The notes under the pieces are model-generated. The model saw only the letters and a program-made list of their open reading frames with translations, was not told the DNA's origin and searched no databases. A DNA stretch of 64,000 bases from an uncultured Mediterraneibacter sp. (lineage in GTDB: Bacteria; Bacillota; Clostridia; Lachnospirales; Lachnospiraceae): the NCBI GenBank assembly GCA_944377745.1, contig CALWFV010000008.1, positions 1 through 64,000 on the forward strand, given 5' to 3'. The first letter of the stretch is position 1. Every line of letters starts with the position of its first letter. Of this stretch, positions 8,502-17,022 are shown one piece after another. A program made the position numbers and the translations under genes.

Positions 8502-10400
8502 CTAATCCGCAAAGTTTCCTGTATACAACTGATAGTACTTTCCTTTCGCCGCGATCAGGTCATCATGCGTACCGCGCTCGATAATGCGGCCCTGCTCCAT
8601 GACCATGATACAGTCGGAGTTCTTGACCGTTGACAGACGGTGGGCGATGACAAATGTGGTACGTCCTTTCATCAGAGCATCCATACCTGCCTGCACCAGC
8701 TTCTCGGTACGGGTATCGATGGAGGATGTCGCCTCGTCCAGGATCAGCGCCGGCGGGTCTGCCACAGCGGCACGTGCGATGGCAAGGAGCTGTCTCTGGC
8801 CCTGGCTTAAGTTGGCTCCGTCGCCGGTCAGCATCGTGTTGTATCCGTCCGGCAGACGGCGGATGAATCCGTCCGCGTTTGCCAGCTTCGCCGCCTCGAT
8901 ACACTCCTCATCCGTGGCGTCCAGTTTTCCGTAACGGATATTGTCCATCACGGTTCCGGTAAACAAGTGAGTATCCTGTAACACCATACCCAGAGACCTT
9001 CTTAGATCCGGCTTCTTGATCTTGTTGATATTGATGCCGTCGTAACGGATCTTTCCGTCCGCAATATCATAGAACCGGTTGATCAGGTTAGTGATGGTCG
9101 TCTTACCGGCCCCGGTCGCGCCGACAAAGGCGATCTTCTGTCCCGGCTCTGCATAAAGGCTGATATTGTGCAGGACGATCTTGTCATCCGTATATCCGAA
9201 GTCCACATCGTCCAGGACAACGCCGCCTTCCAGCTTCCGGTACGTAACGGTGCCTTCCGCTTTATGGGGATGTTTCCATGCCCACAGATCAGTCCTTACC
9301 GGAGACTCGGTCAGATTGCCGTTCTCGTCCTCTTTCGCGTTGACCAGCTCCACATATCCGTCGTCCACTTCCGGCTCCTGGTCCATCAGGTCGAAGACAC
9401 GCTGTGCTCCGGCTGCCGCATTGACAACGAAGTTGATCTGCTGGCTGACCTGTGTGATCGGGTTTGTAAAGCTTTTGTTCAGTCCCACAAAGGTGACCAC
9501 TGTACCGATGGTAACGCCTGCCAGACCGTTGATGCCCAGGATCGCTCCCACGATCGCGACCAGCGCGTAGCTGATCCAGCCGACATTGGCGTTGATGGGC
9601 ATGAGCAGGTTGGCGTAACGGTTTGCCTTATTGGTACTGTTCCTCAGTCTTTCGTTTACTTCATGAAAATCTTTCATCGCAGCCTCTTCATGGCAGAAGA
9701 CCTTGACTACCTTCTGTCCGTCCAGCATCTCCTCAATAAAGCCGTCCACAGCTCCCAGATCGATCTGCTGGCGGATATAATATCTTCCCGACAGCTTCGA
9801 GAAATTGGACGTCACAAGGAGCATGACTACAGCGGTCAGGATAGAGATCACTGTCAGCGCCGGGTTCAGGACGATCATCGTGACCAGTGTCGCCGCCATG
9901 GTGATCACCGAGTTGATGATCTGCGGGATACTCTGGCTCAGCAGCTGTCTCAGCGTATCCACATCGTTGGTGTACACGGACATGATATCGCCGTGTGCGT
10001 GTGTGTCAAAATATTTGATCGGAAGGGATTCCATCCTGCGGAACAGGTCGTCCCTCAGGTGGAGCATTGTTCCCTGGCTCACATTGACCATGATCCGGTT
10101 GTAGGCAAATGCCGCGACCACTCCGACTGCCATGATACAGGCAAGGCGCACCAGATCCGCGGCAAGTCCGCTGAAGTCTCTGGATCCGCTCGCCAGCATC
10201 GGTGTGATATAATCATCTACCAGCGTCTGCGGAAATGTGGCGCCAACGACGGTTGTGACGGCGTTGATCAGGATGCAGACGATCACGAGCAGGAACAGAT
10301 ATTTATAATAATGAAGCATATATCGGATGACCCGGCTGATCAGTTTCATAGCTGTATTTCCACGGGACTCTGATTTTTTCTCATTCATCTTATCACTCAT
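8502..10400 (-). CDS. ABC exporter subunit, fused membrane and ATPase domains (canonical site)
   Basis: A 632-residue half-transporter. Six transmembrane helices fill about residues 30-340; the nucleotide-binding domain follows with Walker A GATGAGKTT, signature LSQGQRQLLAIARA and Walker B ALILDEATSSID, which carries the catalytic Glu. An insert of about 40 residues lies between the membrane and ATPase domains. AAAGGAGG lies 11 bases before the ATG. It lies 24 bases downstream of a partner half-transporter whose ATP site is degenerate, so the two probably form a heterodimer of the multidrug/lipid export type. Substrate is unknown; control by the upstream MarR protein suggests a toxic compound (inference). 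Confidence 0.9.
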   Translation of the reverse strand: MSDKMNEKKSESRGNTAMKLISRVIRYMLHYYKYLFLLVIVCILINAVTTVVGATFPQTLVDDYITPMLASGSRDFSGLAADLVRLACIMAVGVVAAFAYNRIMVNVSQGTMLHLRDDLFRRMESLPIKYFDTHAHGDIMSVYTNDVDTLRQLLSQSIPQIINSVITMAATLVTMIVLNPALTVISILTAVVMLLVTSNFSKLSGRYYIRQQIDLGAVDGFIEEMLDGQKVVKVFCHEEAAMKDFHEVNERLRNSTNKANRYANLLMPINANVGWISYALVAIVGAILGINGLAGVTIGTVVTFVGLNKSFTNPITQVSQQINFVVNAAAGAQRVFDLMDQEPEVDDGYVELVNAKEDENGNLTESPVRTDLWAWKHPHKAEGTVTYRKLEGGVVLDDVDFGYTDDKIVLHNISLYAEPGQKIAFVGATGAGKTTITNLINRFYDIADGKIRYDGININKIKKPDLRRSLGMVLQDTHLFTGTVMDNIRYGKLDATDEECIEAAKLANADGFIRRLPDGYNTMLTGDGANLSQGQRQLLAIARAAVADPPALILDEATSSIDTRTEKLVQAGMDALMKGRTTFVIAHRLSTVKNSDCIMVMEQGRIIERGTHDDLIAAKGKYYQLYTGNFAD

Positions 10401-10424
10401 AGATCAGTTTTCCTCCTTTCTGAC

Positions 10425-12164
10425 TCAGGCCGGCTGATCGAAGTCGCCGCTGCCTTCGAGCTGTGAGTTGTAGATTTCCTGGTATATTACATTGCTCTTA
10501 AGCAGATTTTCATGAGTATCAAAGGCGTCGATCCTTCCGTCATCGAGTACCAGGATCCTGTCGGAAGCTTCCACGCTGGATACACGCTGTGCGATGATGA
10601 TCTTTGTCGTACCCGGTATCTGTTTTGCAAAGGCAGCACGGATACTTGCATCTGTCGCCGTATCTACCGCGCTGGTGGAATCATCCAGGATCAGCACCTT
10701 CGGTTTCTTCAACAGGGCTCGTGCGATACAAAGCCTCTGTTTCTGTCCGCCGGAAACGTTGGAGCCGCCCCGCTCGATCCTTGTCTCATATCCCTGAGGC
10801 ATCCGGTCGATAAATTCATCCGCACATGCCGCCTTGCATGCCTCGATGCATTCCTCCTCGGTCGCGTCCGGATTTCCCCAGCGCAGGTTATCCAGGATCG
10901 TACCGGAGAACAGGATATTCTTCTGAAGCACTACGGACACCTGATTTCTCAGGACTTCCGTATCATATTTGCGGACGTCCACTCCGCCGACACAGACAGA
11001 GCCCTCGTCCACATCATACAGACGGCAGATCAGGTTGACCAGACTGCTCTTTCCGGAACCGGTACCGCCGATCACTCCAATGGTCTCGCCGCTCTTGATA
11101 TGAAGATCGATATCCGACAGAGAGTTCTTTCCGCTGCCGTGTTTGTAGGAGAAATTCACATGATTGAAATCAATGCTTCCGTCCGCTACGGTCATCACCG
11201 GATCCTCCGGATCTGTCAGGTCGGCCTTCTCGTTCAGCACCTCGCTGATACGACGGATACTTGCCATGGACATACTGATCATAACGACCACCATGGAGAG
11301 CATCATCAGGCTCATCAGCAGTGACATTATGTAACTGAAGAGGCTGGTCAGATCACCTGTCGTCAGTGATCCGCCGACGATAAACTGTGCGACGAGCCAG
11401 GATACGGAGATGATGCAGAAGTAGACTGCCACCATCATCGCCGGGTTATTGAACGCAAGGAGCCCCTCTGCCTTTACAGAGAGATCATAAAGCATTTTTG
11501 ATGCCTTGGAGAACTTGAGATTCTCGTAATCTTCCCTTACAAATGCCTTGACAACACGGATTGCCGTCACGTTTTCCTGTACGCTGGCATTCAGGTCGTC
11601 GTATCTGCGGAAGACCTGTCTGAAGATCTTCAGTGTGACCACCATGATCGAGCCGATGACGATCACAAGGAAAACGACTGCGATCAGGAACATCCCGCTT
11701 AAGTGAGGGCTGATGATCAGGCACATGGCAAAGCTGAAGATCAGGTTCAGCGGCGCCCGGACCGCAACACGGATCACCATCATGAATGCGTTCTGCACGT
11801 TGGTGATATCTGTGGTCATTCGGGTGACCAGACCCGGAACGCTGAATTTGTCGATATTTGAAAATGAAAACGTCTGGATGTTGGCGTAGATCGCTTCACG
11901 CAGGTTCGCCGACAGTCCGGACGCGGCGCTCGCCGCATTTTTTCCGGCAAGTGCGCCGAAGATCAGGCTGAGAAACGCCATGCCCACCATAAGGGCACCG
12001 TACCGGTAGACGACCGGAAGATTGCTGGCTTCAAGACCTCTGTCTATGATAATGGCTGTGACAAAGGGCATTAATATTTCCATGATCACTTCCAGAGCGG
12101 TCAGGCCGATACAGAGAAATGTGTCCCGCTTATACTGTTTAAGCTGCTGTAATACTTTTCTCAC
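10425..12164 (-). CDS. ABC exporter subunit with degenerate ATPase site
   Basis: A 579-residue half-transporter with an N-terminal six-helix domain and a C-terminal nucleotide-binding domain: Walker A GGTGSGKSS, signature VSGGQKQRLCIARAL, Walker B VLILDDSTSAVD. The residue after the Walker B Asp is Asp instead of the usual catalytic Glu, the hallmark of the non-hydrolysing site in heterodimeric exporters. The start is GTG at 12164; its GTGA overlaps the TGA stop of the MarR gene by four bases, so the two are translationally coupled. The second subunit follows after 24 bases. Confidence 0.9.
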   Translation of the reverse strand: MRKVLQQLKQYKRDTFLCIGLTALEVIMEILMPFVTAIIIDRGLEASNLPVVYRYGALMVGMAFLSLIFGALAGKNAASAASGLSANLREAIYANIQTFSFSNIDKFSVPGLVTRMTTDITNVQNAFMMVIRVAVRAPLNLIFSFAMCLIISPHLSGMFLIAVVFLVIVIGSIMVVTLKIFRQVFRRYDDLNASVQENVTAIRVVKAFVREDYENLKFSKASKMLYDLSVKAEGLLAFNNPAMMVAVYFCIISVSWLVAQFIVGGSLTTGDLTSLFSYIMSLLMSLMMLSMVVVMISMSMASIRRISEVLNEKADLTDPEDPVMTVADGSIDFNHVNFSYKHGSGKNSLSDIDLHIKSGETIGVIGGTGSGKSSLVNLICRLYDVDEGSVCVGGVDVRKYDTEVLRNQVSVVLQKNILFSGTILDNLRWGNPDATEEECIEACKAACADEFIDRMPQGYETRIERGGSNVSGGQKQRLCIARALLKKPKVLILDDSTSAVDTATDASIRAAFAKQIPGTTKIIIAQRVSSVEASDRILVLDDGRIDAFDTHENLLKSNVIYQEIYNSQLEGSGDFDQPA

Positions 12165-12649
12165 GGTAGATATACCTCCTGTCTGTTTTTTTCATTGTTT
12201 TCACCGTGTTCCATCCCGGCAAACTGCGTCATGAGCTTCTGCTCCAGATTCCAGAGCTGTTTTTTCTCCTTCTGGTCGAGCGCGCTGCAGATCTGTTCTT
12301 CCATCTGATCCGCCTTTCGCACGAACTCGTCCCCTTCCGCCAGCAGTTTTGCCGTAGGGAGCACTTTCTTTTTCCGGACATCGTCCGGATCTGCAAGAAA
12401 ATAAAGATACTCTTTTTCTCTTAATTTTTTGATCAACGCCGAGAGCGTTGCCTTCGACACTCCGATCTCATGGCACAGTTCCGTAAGATATGTACCATTC
12501 GGGTGATCTCTCAGTATGTAGACCAGAAAATAAACCTGGACACCTGTCATGCTTTTACTTTTTAAATTCAGTTCCAGCTGTGCTGTCAGATTCAGACTGA
12601 TCTTCTTCATCAGAAAAAGCAGCTCTTCTGTTCTGAAACCTTCTGTCAT
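12161..12649 (-). CDS. MarR family transcriptional regulator
   Basis: A 162-residue protein with the MarR winged-helix pattern: long N-terminal helix, LTELCHEIGVSKATLSALIKKLREKEYL as helix-turn-helix (about 55-82), the wing with DPDDVRKKKV, and a C-terminal dimer helix. It heads the exporter operon and likely represses it until a ligand binds. An AGGAGG site lies 12 bases before the ATG. Overlapping TTCG palindromes lie 40-60 bases upstream, between a candidate promoter and the start codon. Confidence 0.88.
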   Translation of the reverse strand: MTEGFRTEELLFLMKKISLNLTAQLELNLKSKSMTGVQVYFLVYILRDHPNGTYLTELCHEIGVSKATLSALIKKLREKEYLYFLADPDDVRKKKVLPTAKLLAEGDEFVRKADQMEEQICSALDQKEKKQLWNLEQKLMTQFAGMEHGENNEKNRQEVYLP

Positions 12650-12685
12650 TTCTGTGGCACACCTCCTGTAAGTCTGTCATATTTG

Positions 12686-12706
12686 TTCGTGTCCGAACAG
12701 TTCGCA
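12686..12706. promoter_or_regulatory. Candidate MarR operator (overlapping palindromes)
   Basis: TGTTCG (12686-12691), four bases, then CGAACA (12696-12701) form one inverted repeat; CGAAC-A-GTTCG (12696-12706) forms a second that shares an arm. Such paired TTCG half-sites in the leader of a marR-exporter operon suggest autoregulation. The binding role is inference. Confidence 0.5.
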
Positions 12707-12729
12707 TCCTTATTTTCTGTCCCTTAGAG

Positions 12730-12758
12730 ATTTTAGCGCATAATCCATTGAATGTGAA
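12730..12758 (-). promoter_or_regulatory. Candidate promoter of the marR-exporter operon
   Basis: On the minus strand TTCACA (12753-12758), a 17-base spacer and TAAAAT (12730-12735). It overlaps the divergent LysR promoter, so the two could interfere. Confidence 0.45.
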
Positions 12759-12776
12759 ATTCAAAAGTGCTATAAT
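12748..12776 (+). promoter_or_regulatory. Promoter of the LysR-family gene
   Basis: TTGAAT (12748-12753), 17 bases, TATAAT (12771-12776), about 60 bases before the ATG at 12839. Confidence 0.6.
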
Positions 12777-12838
12777 CAATAAACATCTTTTATAGATATC
12801 AATTATTTTTTTAAATCATTTTACAGGAGAATATTTTC

Positions 12839-13717
12839 ATGAACACTGTACAGTTAGAATGCTTTGTCGCAGTTGCAGAATATCTGAATTTTTCCAAGGC
12901 GTCCCGCTCTCTTAAGATCACGCAGCCCGCGGTCAGCCACCAGATCCAGACGCTGGAAGAAGAGCTGGAGGTCAAACTGTTCAACCGGACCAGCAAGAAT
13001 GTCTCTCTCACCCACGAAGGGGTTTTGTTCCTGACGGATGCGCAGCTTATCCTGAAGACCGCCCTGTCTGCCAAAGAGCGTCTGGGCAGCCATGAGAACT
13101 TCATCTCTCTCGAACTGGGATGTCACAACTATATGGAACTGAACCTGTTCCCTCCGGTATTGAAAAAGCTTTCGCAGGAGTTTCCCCTGCTGCGTCCCAA
13201 TATCCGCCTCGTCCCCTTTCCTTCCCTTCTCAGTATGATCGAGAACAATCAGGTACACGCGGCCTTTGGCATAAAAAATGAGCAGAAGCTGTCACCCCTT
13301 TTCTTCCGGGAACTCTGCTCTGCTCCTGTGGCCTGCGTCTGTTCGCCGGAACACCCGCTGGCTCAGCATAGATCTCTCACCAAAAGACAACTGACCGGGA
13401 ATTTCATCGCCTGTTCCCCCCGCCAGATCTCCGACTCTCTGTTTACGATACAGCACAACATCCTTGTGAATCTGCTCCCCGGTCAGAGATTTTTTGCTGA
13501 AAACGTGGAGAGTGCCTTTGCTCTCGCAAAAGCACTCCTTGGATATACTTTATATCCCGACATTCCTTCCGCAAGGGATGCCGGACTGTGTTATATTCCG
13601 GTCACAGATCTGCCCCGGATCTCTTTCGGGATCTACTATCAGCACGGACTTGATCAGCCGGTGCTGAAACGTTTTCTCACTCTGACTTCTGAATATATGA
13701 AAGAGGTGCAGGTCTGA
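12839..13717 (+). CDS. LysR family transcriptional regulator
   Basis: A 292-residue protein with the LysR N-terminal winged helix (FVAVAEYLNFSKASRSLKIT, then QPAVSHQIQTLEEELEVKLF) and a C-terminal effector-binding region of the periplasmic-protein fold. AGGAGA lies before the ATG. It is divergent from the MarR operon and convergent with the polyamine operon. Neither neighbour is an obvious metabolic target, so its regulon is unknown. Confidence 0.88.
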   Translation: MNTVQLECFVAVAEYLNFSKASRSLKITQPAVSHQIQTLEEELEVKLFNRTSKNVSLTHEGVLFLTDAQLILKTALSAKERLGSHENFISLELGCHNYMELNLFPPVLKKLSQEFPLLRPNIRLVPFPSLLSMIENNQVHAAFGIKNEQKLSPLFFRELCSAPVACVCSPEHPLAQHRSLTKRQLTGNFIACSPRQISDSLFTIQHNILVNLLPGQRFFAENVESAFALAKALLGYTLYPDIPSARDAGLCYIPVTDLPRISFGIYYQHGLDQPVLKRFLTLTSEYMKEVQV

Positions 13718-13790
13718 TCTTGCACCTCTCTCTAACAACGGCCGCCAGAGCCCGGACTTGTCCGAGGCCCCGACGGCCGCTCCTTTATTT
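13702..13790. terminator. Two hairpins between convergent LysR and potD genes
   Basis: AGAGGTGCA (13702-13710) pairs with TGCACCTCT (13721-13729) across the LysR stop codon. A second GC-rich fold with CGGCCG at both ends (about 13739-13782) is followed on the plus strand by CTCCTTTATTT. Together they probably end the LysR transcript and may also serve the leftward pot operon. Confidence 0.5.
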
Positions 13791-15414
13791 ATCTCTTTCT
13801 GAAAATATCGTCCCGCTTAAGGAAGATCAGCACTGCTGCCAGCAGGATGACCACCCCCGCTCCGATCTTTGCCCAGTCCTGCCATGACAGGGTGGCAAGA
13901 TCAAAGCACCGGACATTCACCCACATCTGATTGATCCTCTGATTGTTCTCTTGGTCAAAGTACTGCATGACCACAGCTCTTTCCAGCACATCCCGCGGCG
14001 GGTACTGAGCAAAAAGCTGACGGTCCGCCTGATCGGATTCCGCGGTGATCACATAGTCCGGATCGGAATCATCCCCGCTGAAGAAGAATCCCACGGGATA
14101 CTCAAATGTATCCTCCGCATCCTCCTCCGCGCCGTAGCACCAGTCCGCATAGGCATAGATGATGTCGCTGTCTCCGCCGGCAATGACCGAAGTATAGCCG
14201 ATATAGTACATGTTCCGGACCACATTGTCCGGCCTTGACATGAAGTTGATGAACGCTTCCGCCGCCTGCTGTTTTGCGGCGTTCCCATCAATGCCGTCTT
14301 TTAACATGACCCAGCCGTCAAACCAGATATTGGTGCACTCCTCCGGCACCGCGTAGGCGAGATAATAATCGTCGATCTCCGCCTGGTCCAGCGTGTAGAC
14401 CGCATCCCCGGACCACTGGTAGTTCGCCAGCACTTTTCCGGTCACCATATCCGCCTTTCCGCTGTCAGACTCAAAGGAATAGGCATTTTCTTTCATCTGC
14501 TTCAGGATATCCTCTGCAGCGGCCACCGTCTCCTCGTCCGTCCGGTTCATCACCTCTGCGATCTGCTCCAGGCGGTCCGGCGAGCTGAGGAACTCCGGAT
14601 CGAGCAGTTCGTCCTCATTCAGGATCCCCAGTGCTGCAAAATAGCTGTCACGGACATTGTCCTTGATGGTGACCTGCCCCCGGTACTTCGGATCCGCCAG
14701 GATCGCCCAGTGGGACGCCTCCTCCTTGGTGATTTCTTCCGGATTATAGACGATCCCTGTGGTGCCCCACATATATCCCGCCGCATATCTGCTCCAAGGC
14801 TCTCCGTTTATGGTATTCGTATCAAATATGTTTCTGATATAGTCCGAGACTCCCCGGATATAATAATTTTCCTCATTCTCTTCATCAAAGAATTCTTCCG
14901 AGAGAGGCTGGAGCCGGTCCTCCGCGATCAGCTTCATAAACATATACTCGGAGGGACAGACCAAGTCAAAATCATTTCCCAGAGTGAGCTGATTATACAG
15001 ATCCTCGTTGGTACCGAAAGTGGAGTACTCCACATTGACTTCTATCCCGTAAGTCCCCAGGTACCATTCTTCAAAGTCCTCCACCATAGAGTTCTCTCCC
15101 AGGATCACGGTGTTCTCCTCATCCTCCAGTTCGATGGCTTCCTCCTCGTCCCAGTCTCCTTCGTCGATATACTCCTCCCAGTTGGCGATCCGCAGCGTCA
15201 CCTTCTCCCCGCTGCTTTTCCCGCCTTCCGTCTGTCCGCTTTCCTCTCCGGAGGCGGCTGAAGCGATGAGCGCCGCATTCCCGGAAAAGTCCGCCGGAAC
15301 AGGAAGGACAGCAAATGCAATCGTTCCGGCTATGACTGCCCTGACCATTTTTGCAAAGCGGGGGGCATGATTCTGCCGGCGGAAGATCTTCTCAGTCTTT
15401 TTCTCTGTTCTCAT
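13789..15414 (-). CDS. potD: Spermidine/putrescine ABC transporter, substrate-binding protein (PotD)
   Basis: A 541-residue extracellular binding protein. After a basic N-terminus and a hydrophobic segment (about 24-42), the mature part has LRIANWEEYIDEG, the EDFEEWYLGTYGIEVNVEY region and VCPSEYMFMKL, all PotD-like. Odd points: no lipobox Cys follows the N-terminal hydrophobic stretch; an acidic insert (about 85-110) interrupts the first beta strand region; and a C-terminal transmembrane segment (AKIGAGVVILLAAVLIFL) with a basic tail could anchor it. This differs from E. coli PotD (soluble, about 348 residues). AGGAGG lies nine bases before the ATG; the gene overlaps the potC end by 23 bases. 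Confidence 0.85.
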   Translation of the reverse strand: MRTEKKTEKIFRRQNHAPRFAKMVRAVIAGTIAFAVLPVPADFSGNAALIASAASGEESGQTEGGKSSGEKVTLRIANWEEYIDEGDWDEEEAIELEDEENTVILGENSMVEDFEEWYLGTYGIEVNVEYSTFGTNEDLYNQLTLGNDFDLVCPSEYMFMKLIAEDRLQPLSEEFFDEENEENYYIRGVSDYIRNIFDTNTINGEPWSRYAAGYMWGTTGIVYNPEEITKEEASHWAILADPKYRGQVTIKDNVRDSYFAALGILNEDELLDPEFLSSPDRLEQIAEVMNRTDEETVAAAEDILKQMKENAYSFESDSGKADMVTGKVLANYQWSGDAVYTLDQAEIDDYYLAYAVPEECTNIWFDGWVMLKDGIDGNAAKQQAAEAFINFMSRPDNVVRNMYYIGYTSVIAGGDSDIIYAYADWCYGAEEDAEDTFEYPVGFFFSGDDSDPDYVITAESDQADRQLFAQYPPRDVLERAVVMQYFDQENNQRINQMWVNVRCFDLATLSWQDWAKIGAGVVILLAAVLIFLKRDDIFRKR

Positions 15415-16216
15415 ACAGACTCACCTCCTGCCTTTTGCCCTGCCGCCCGGACGCCAGGTTCATGATCACGACCGCCAGGATCACCACCAGGAAGATCACT
15501 GTAGACAGCGCCCAGAGGGCGGTCTTGATCTCTGTCTGCGCTCCTCTCGTCGCATTTACCACATAAGTGCTGATGGTATCAAATGTAGCCGGTTTCGTGT
15601 ATGTCGAAATAAAATAGTCATCCAGTGACAGTGTGATGGACAGCATGAATCCGGATACAATGCCCGGAACGATCTGGGGGATCACGATCTTGTAAAGTGC
15701 CTGGAAAGGCGTCGCACCCAGATCCAGCGCCGCCTCATAAAGCCCGCTGTCCATCTGTTTCAGCCTGGGCATAACAGACAGGTACACGAAAGGCGCGCAG
15801 AGCACCACATGTCCAATGACCAGAGGGATAAACGTATTCTTCTCGATCCCGAACACAACGATCAGAAGGATGCAGATGGAGAACGCGGTCACAACATCCG
15901 CATTGACCACCGGTACCTGGTTCGCCGTCTCAACGATCGTCCTCGTGACCGATCTGGAATAAAATGTCCCGATTGCTCCCATTGTTCCCAGGATCGACGC
16001 GATCACCGCCGCCCCCAGCGCAAGGAGCACAGTCCCGATGATCATATCCCGGAGTTCTTCTGTTGTAAAGAGAGTCACATAATTATGCAGGGAAAATCCC
16101 CGAACCGCCCCGATCGTTGTAGATTCTGTAAAACTGTAAAACGCCAGGACCAGTACCGGGATATACATAAACAATGCCACAAGAGCAAGCCAGGAATAAG
16201 ACAGTATCTTTTTCAT
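15392..16216 (-). CDS. potC: Spermidine/putrescine ABC transporter permease (PotC)
   Basis: A 274-residue inner-membrane permease with about six helices and the EAA loop (EAALDLGATPFQALYKIVIPQI, about 160-180) that contacts the ATPase. The start ATG shares one base with the potB stop (TGATG). Third gene of the potABCD operon; pairs with PotB to form the channel. Confidence 0.9.
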   Translation of the reverse strand: MKKILSYSWLALVALFMYIPVLVLAFYSFTESTTIGAVRGFSLHNYVTLFTTEELRDMIIGTVLLALGAAVIASILGTMGAIGTFYSRSVTRTIVETANQVPVVNADVVTAFSICILLIVVFGIEKNTFIPLVIGHVVLCAPFVYLSVMPRLKQMDSGLYEAALDLGATPFQALYKIVIPQIVPGIVSGFMLSITLSLDDYFISTYTKPATFDTISTYVVNATRGAQTEIKTALWALSTVIFLVVILAVVIMNLASGRQGKRQEVSLYENREKD

Positions 16217-17019
16217 CAGAGTATCGCCCCCCTGTTCTCCGCATTATTCCGCTCCCCTTTTCCGGTGATCAGCGTGATAATGCAGATCACCGCAAAGAGG
16301 ATCAGTGAGATCATGGATCCGTTGTTCCAGTCGTAAATATTGAAATAGCTTCCGATCAGTGATCCCATAATATAGGTGCTGTTGTAGATCATATCCAGGA
16401 TGACATAGTTTGTCATCGCCGGAAGAAACGTCATGGTAATGCCGCTTATGATCCCCGGCATGGAAAGTGGAAGCGTCACCCGGAAAAACACTGCCGCCGG
16501 TCCCGCTCCCAGGTCGCTTGCCGCTTCCAGAAGACTCTCATCCAACTGGAGGAGAGTCGTATACAGCGGAAGGATCATAAACGGAAGGAAATCATAGGTC
16601 ATGGCGATCACCGTGTTGAGGAACGGATGCAGTGACAGGTTTCCCTCCAGTACAGTAAGTATCTCTTTCAGCGCTGTCAGCCGCAGTGTAAAGTTGATCC
16701 ACATGGGCATGATAAACAGCATCAGGGTCACAGGTCCCCGTTTCAGACCGCTCCTTGCCAGGATATACGCCACCGGGTATGCAATCAGGAGACAGACCAG
16801 CGTCACCGCCGCCGCGATGACCAGGCTGTAGCAGAGAGTTCCTATGGTATTCCCGTTCGAGAAAAAGCTGAGCAGGTTTGCCAGGGTAAATCTTCCGCTC
16901 CCGTCAGTAAATGCATAATATACGATCACGGCAAGGGGAAGTATGACAAAACAGAACAGAAACAGCGCGTACGGGATGCACAACTGTTTCCGGCTGAACC
17001 GAATATTTTTCATCTTCAT
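16216..17019 (-). CDS. potB: Spermidine/putrescine ABC transporter permease (PotB)
   Basis: A 267-residue membrane protein with about six helices and the EAA-type loop (EAASDLGAGPAAVFFRVTLP, about 165-185). It starts four bases after the potA stop, with AGAAGG close upstream. Second gene of the operon, and partner of PotC by gene order and family. Confidence 0.9.
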   Translation of the reverse strand: MKMKNIRFSRKQLCIPYALFLFCFVILPLAVIVYYAFTDGSGRFTLANLLSFFSNGNTIGTLCYSLVIAAAVTLVCLLIAYPVAYILARSGLKRGPVTLMLFIMPMWINFTLRLTALKEILTVLEGNLSLHPFLNTVIAMTYDFLPFMILPLYTTLLQLDESLLEAASDLGAGPAAVFFRVTLPLSMPGIISGITMTFLPAMTNYVILDMIYNSTYIMGSLIGSYFNIYDWNNGSMISLILFAVICIITLITGKGERNNAENRGAIL

Positions 17020-17022
17020 TTC

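Noticed and set aside
9168..10373. 401-codon open frame on the plus strand
   Set aside because: Antisense to the ABC exporter gene; His/Asp/Arg-rich composition and no ribosome site mark it as a shadow frame.
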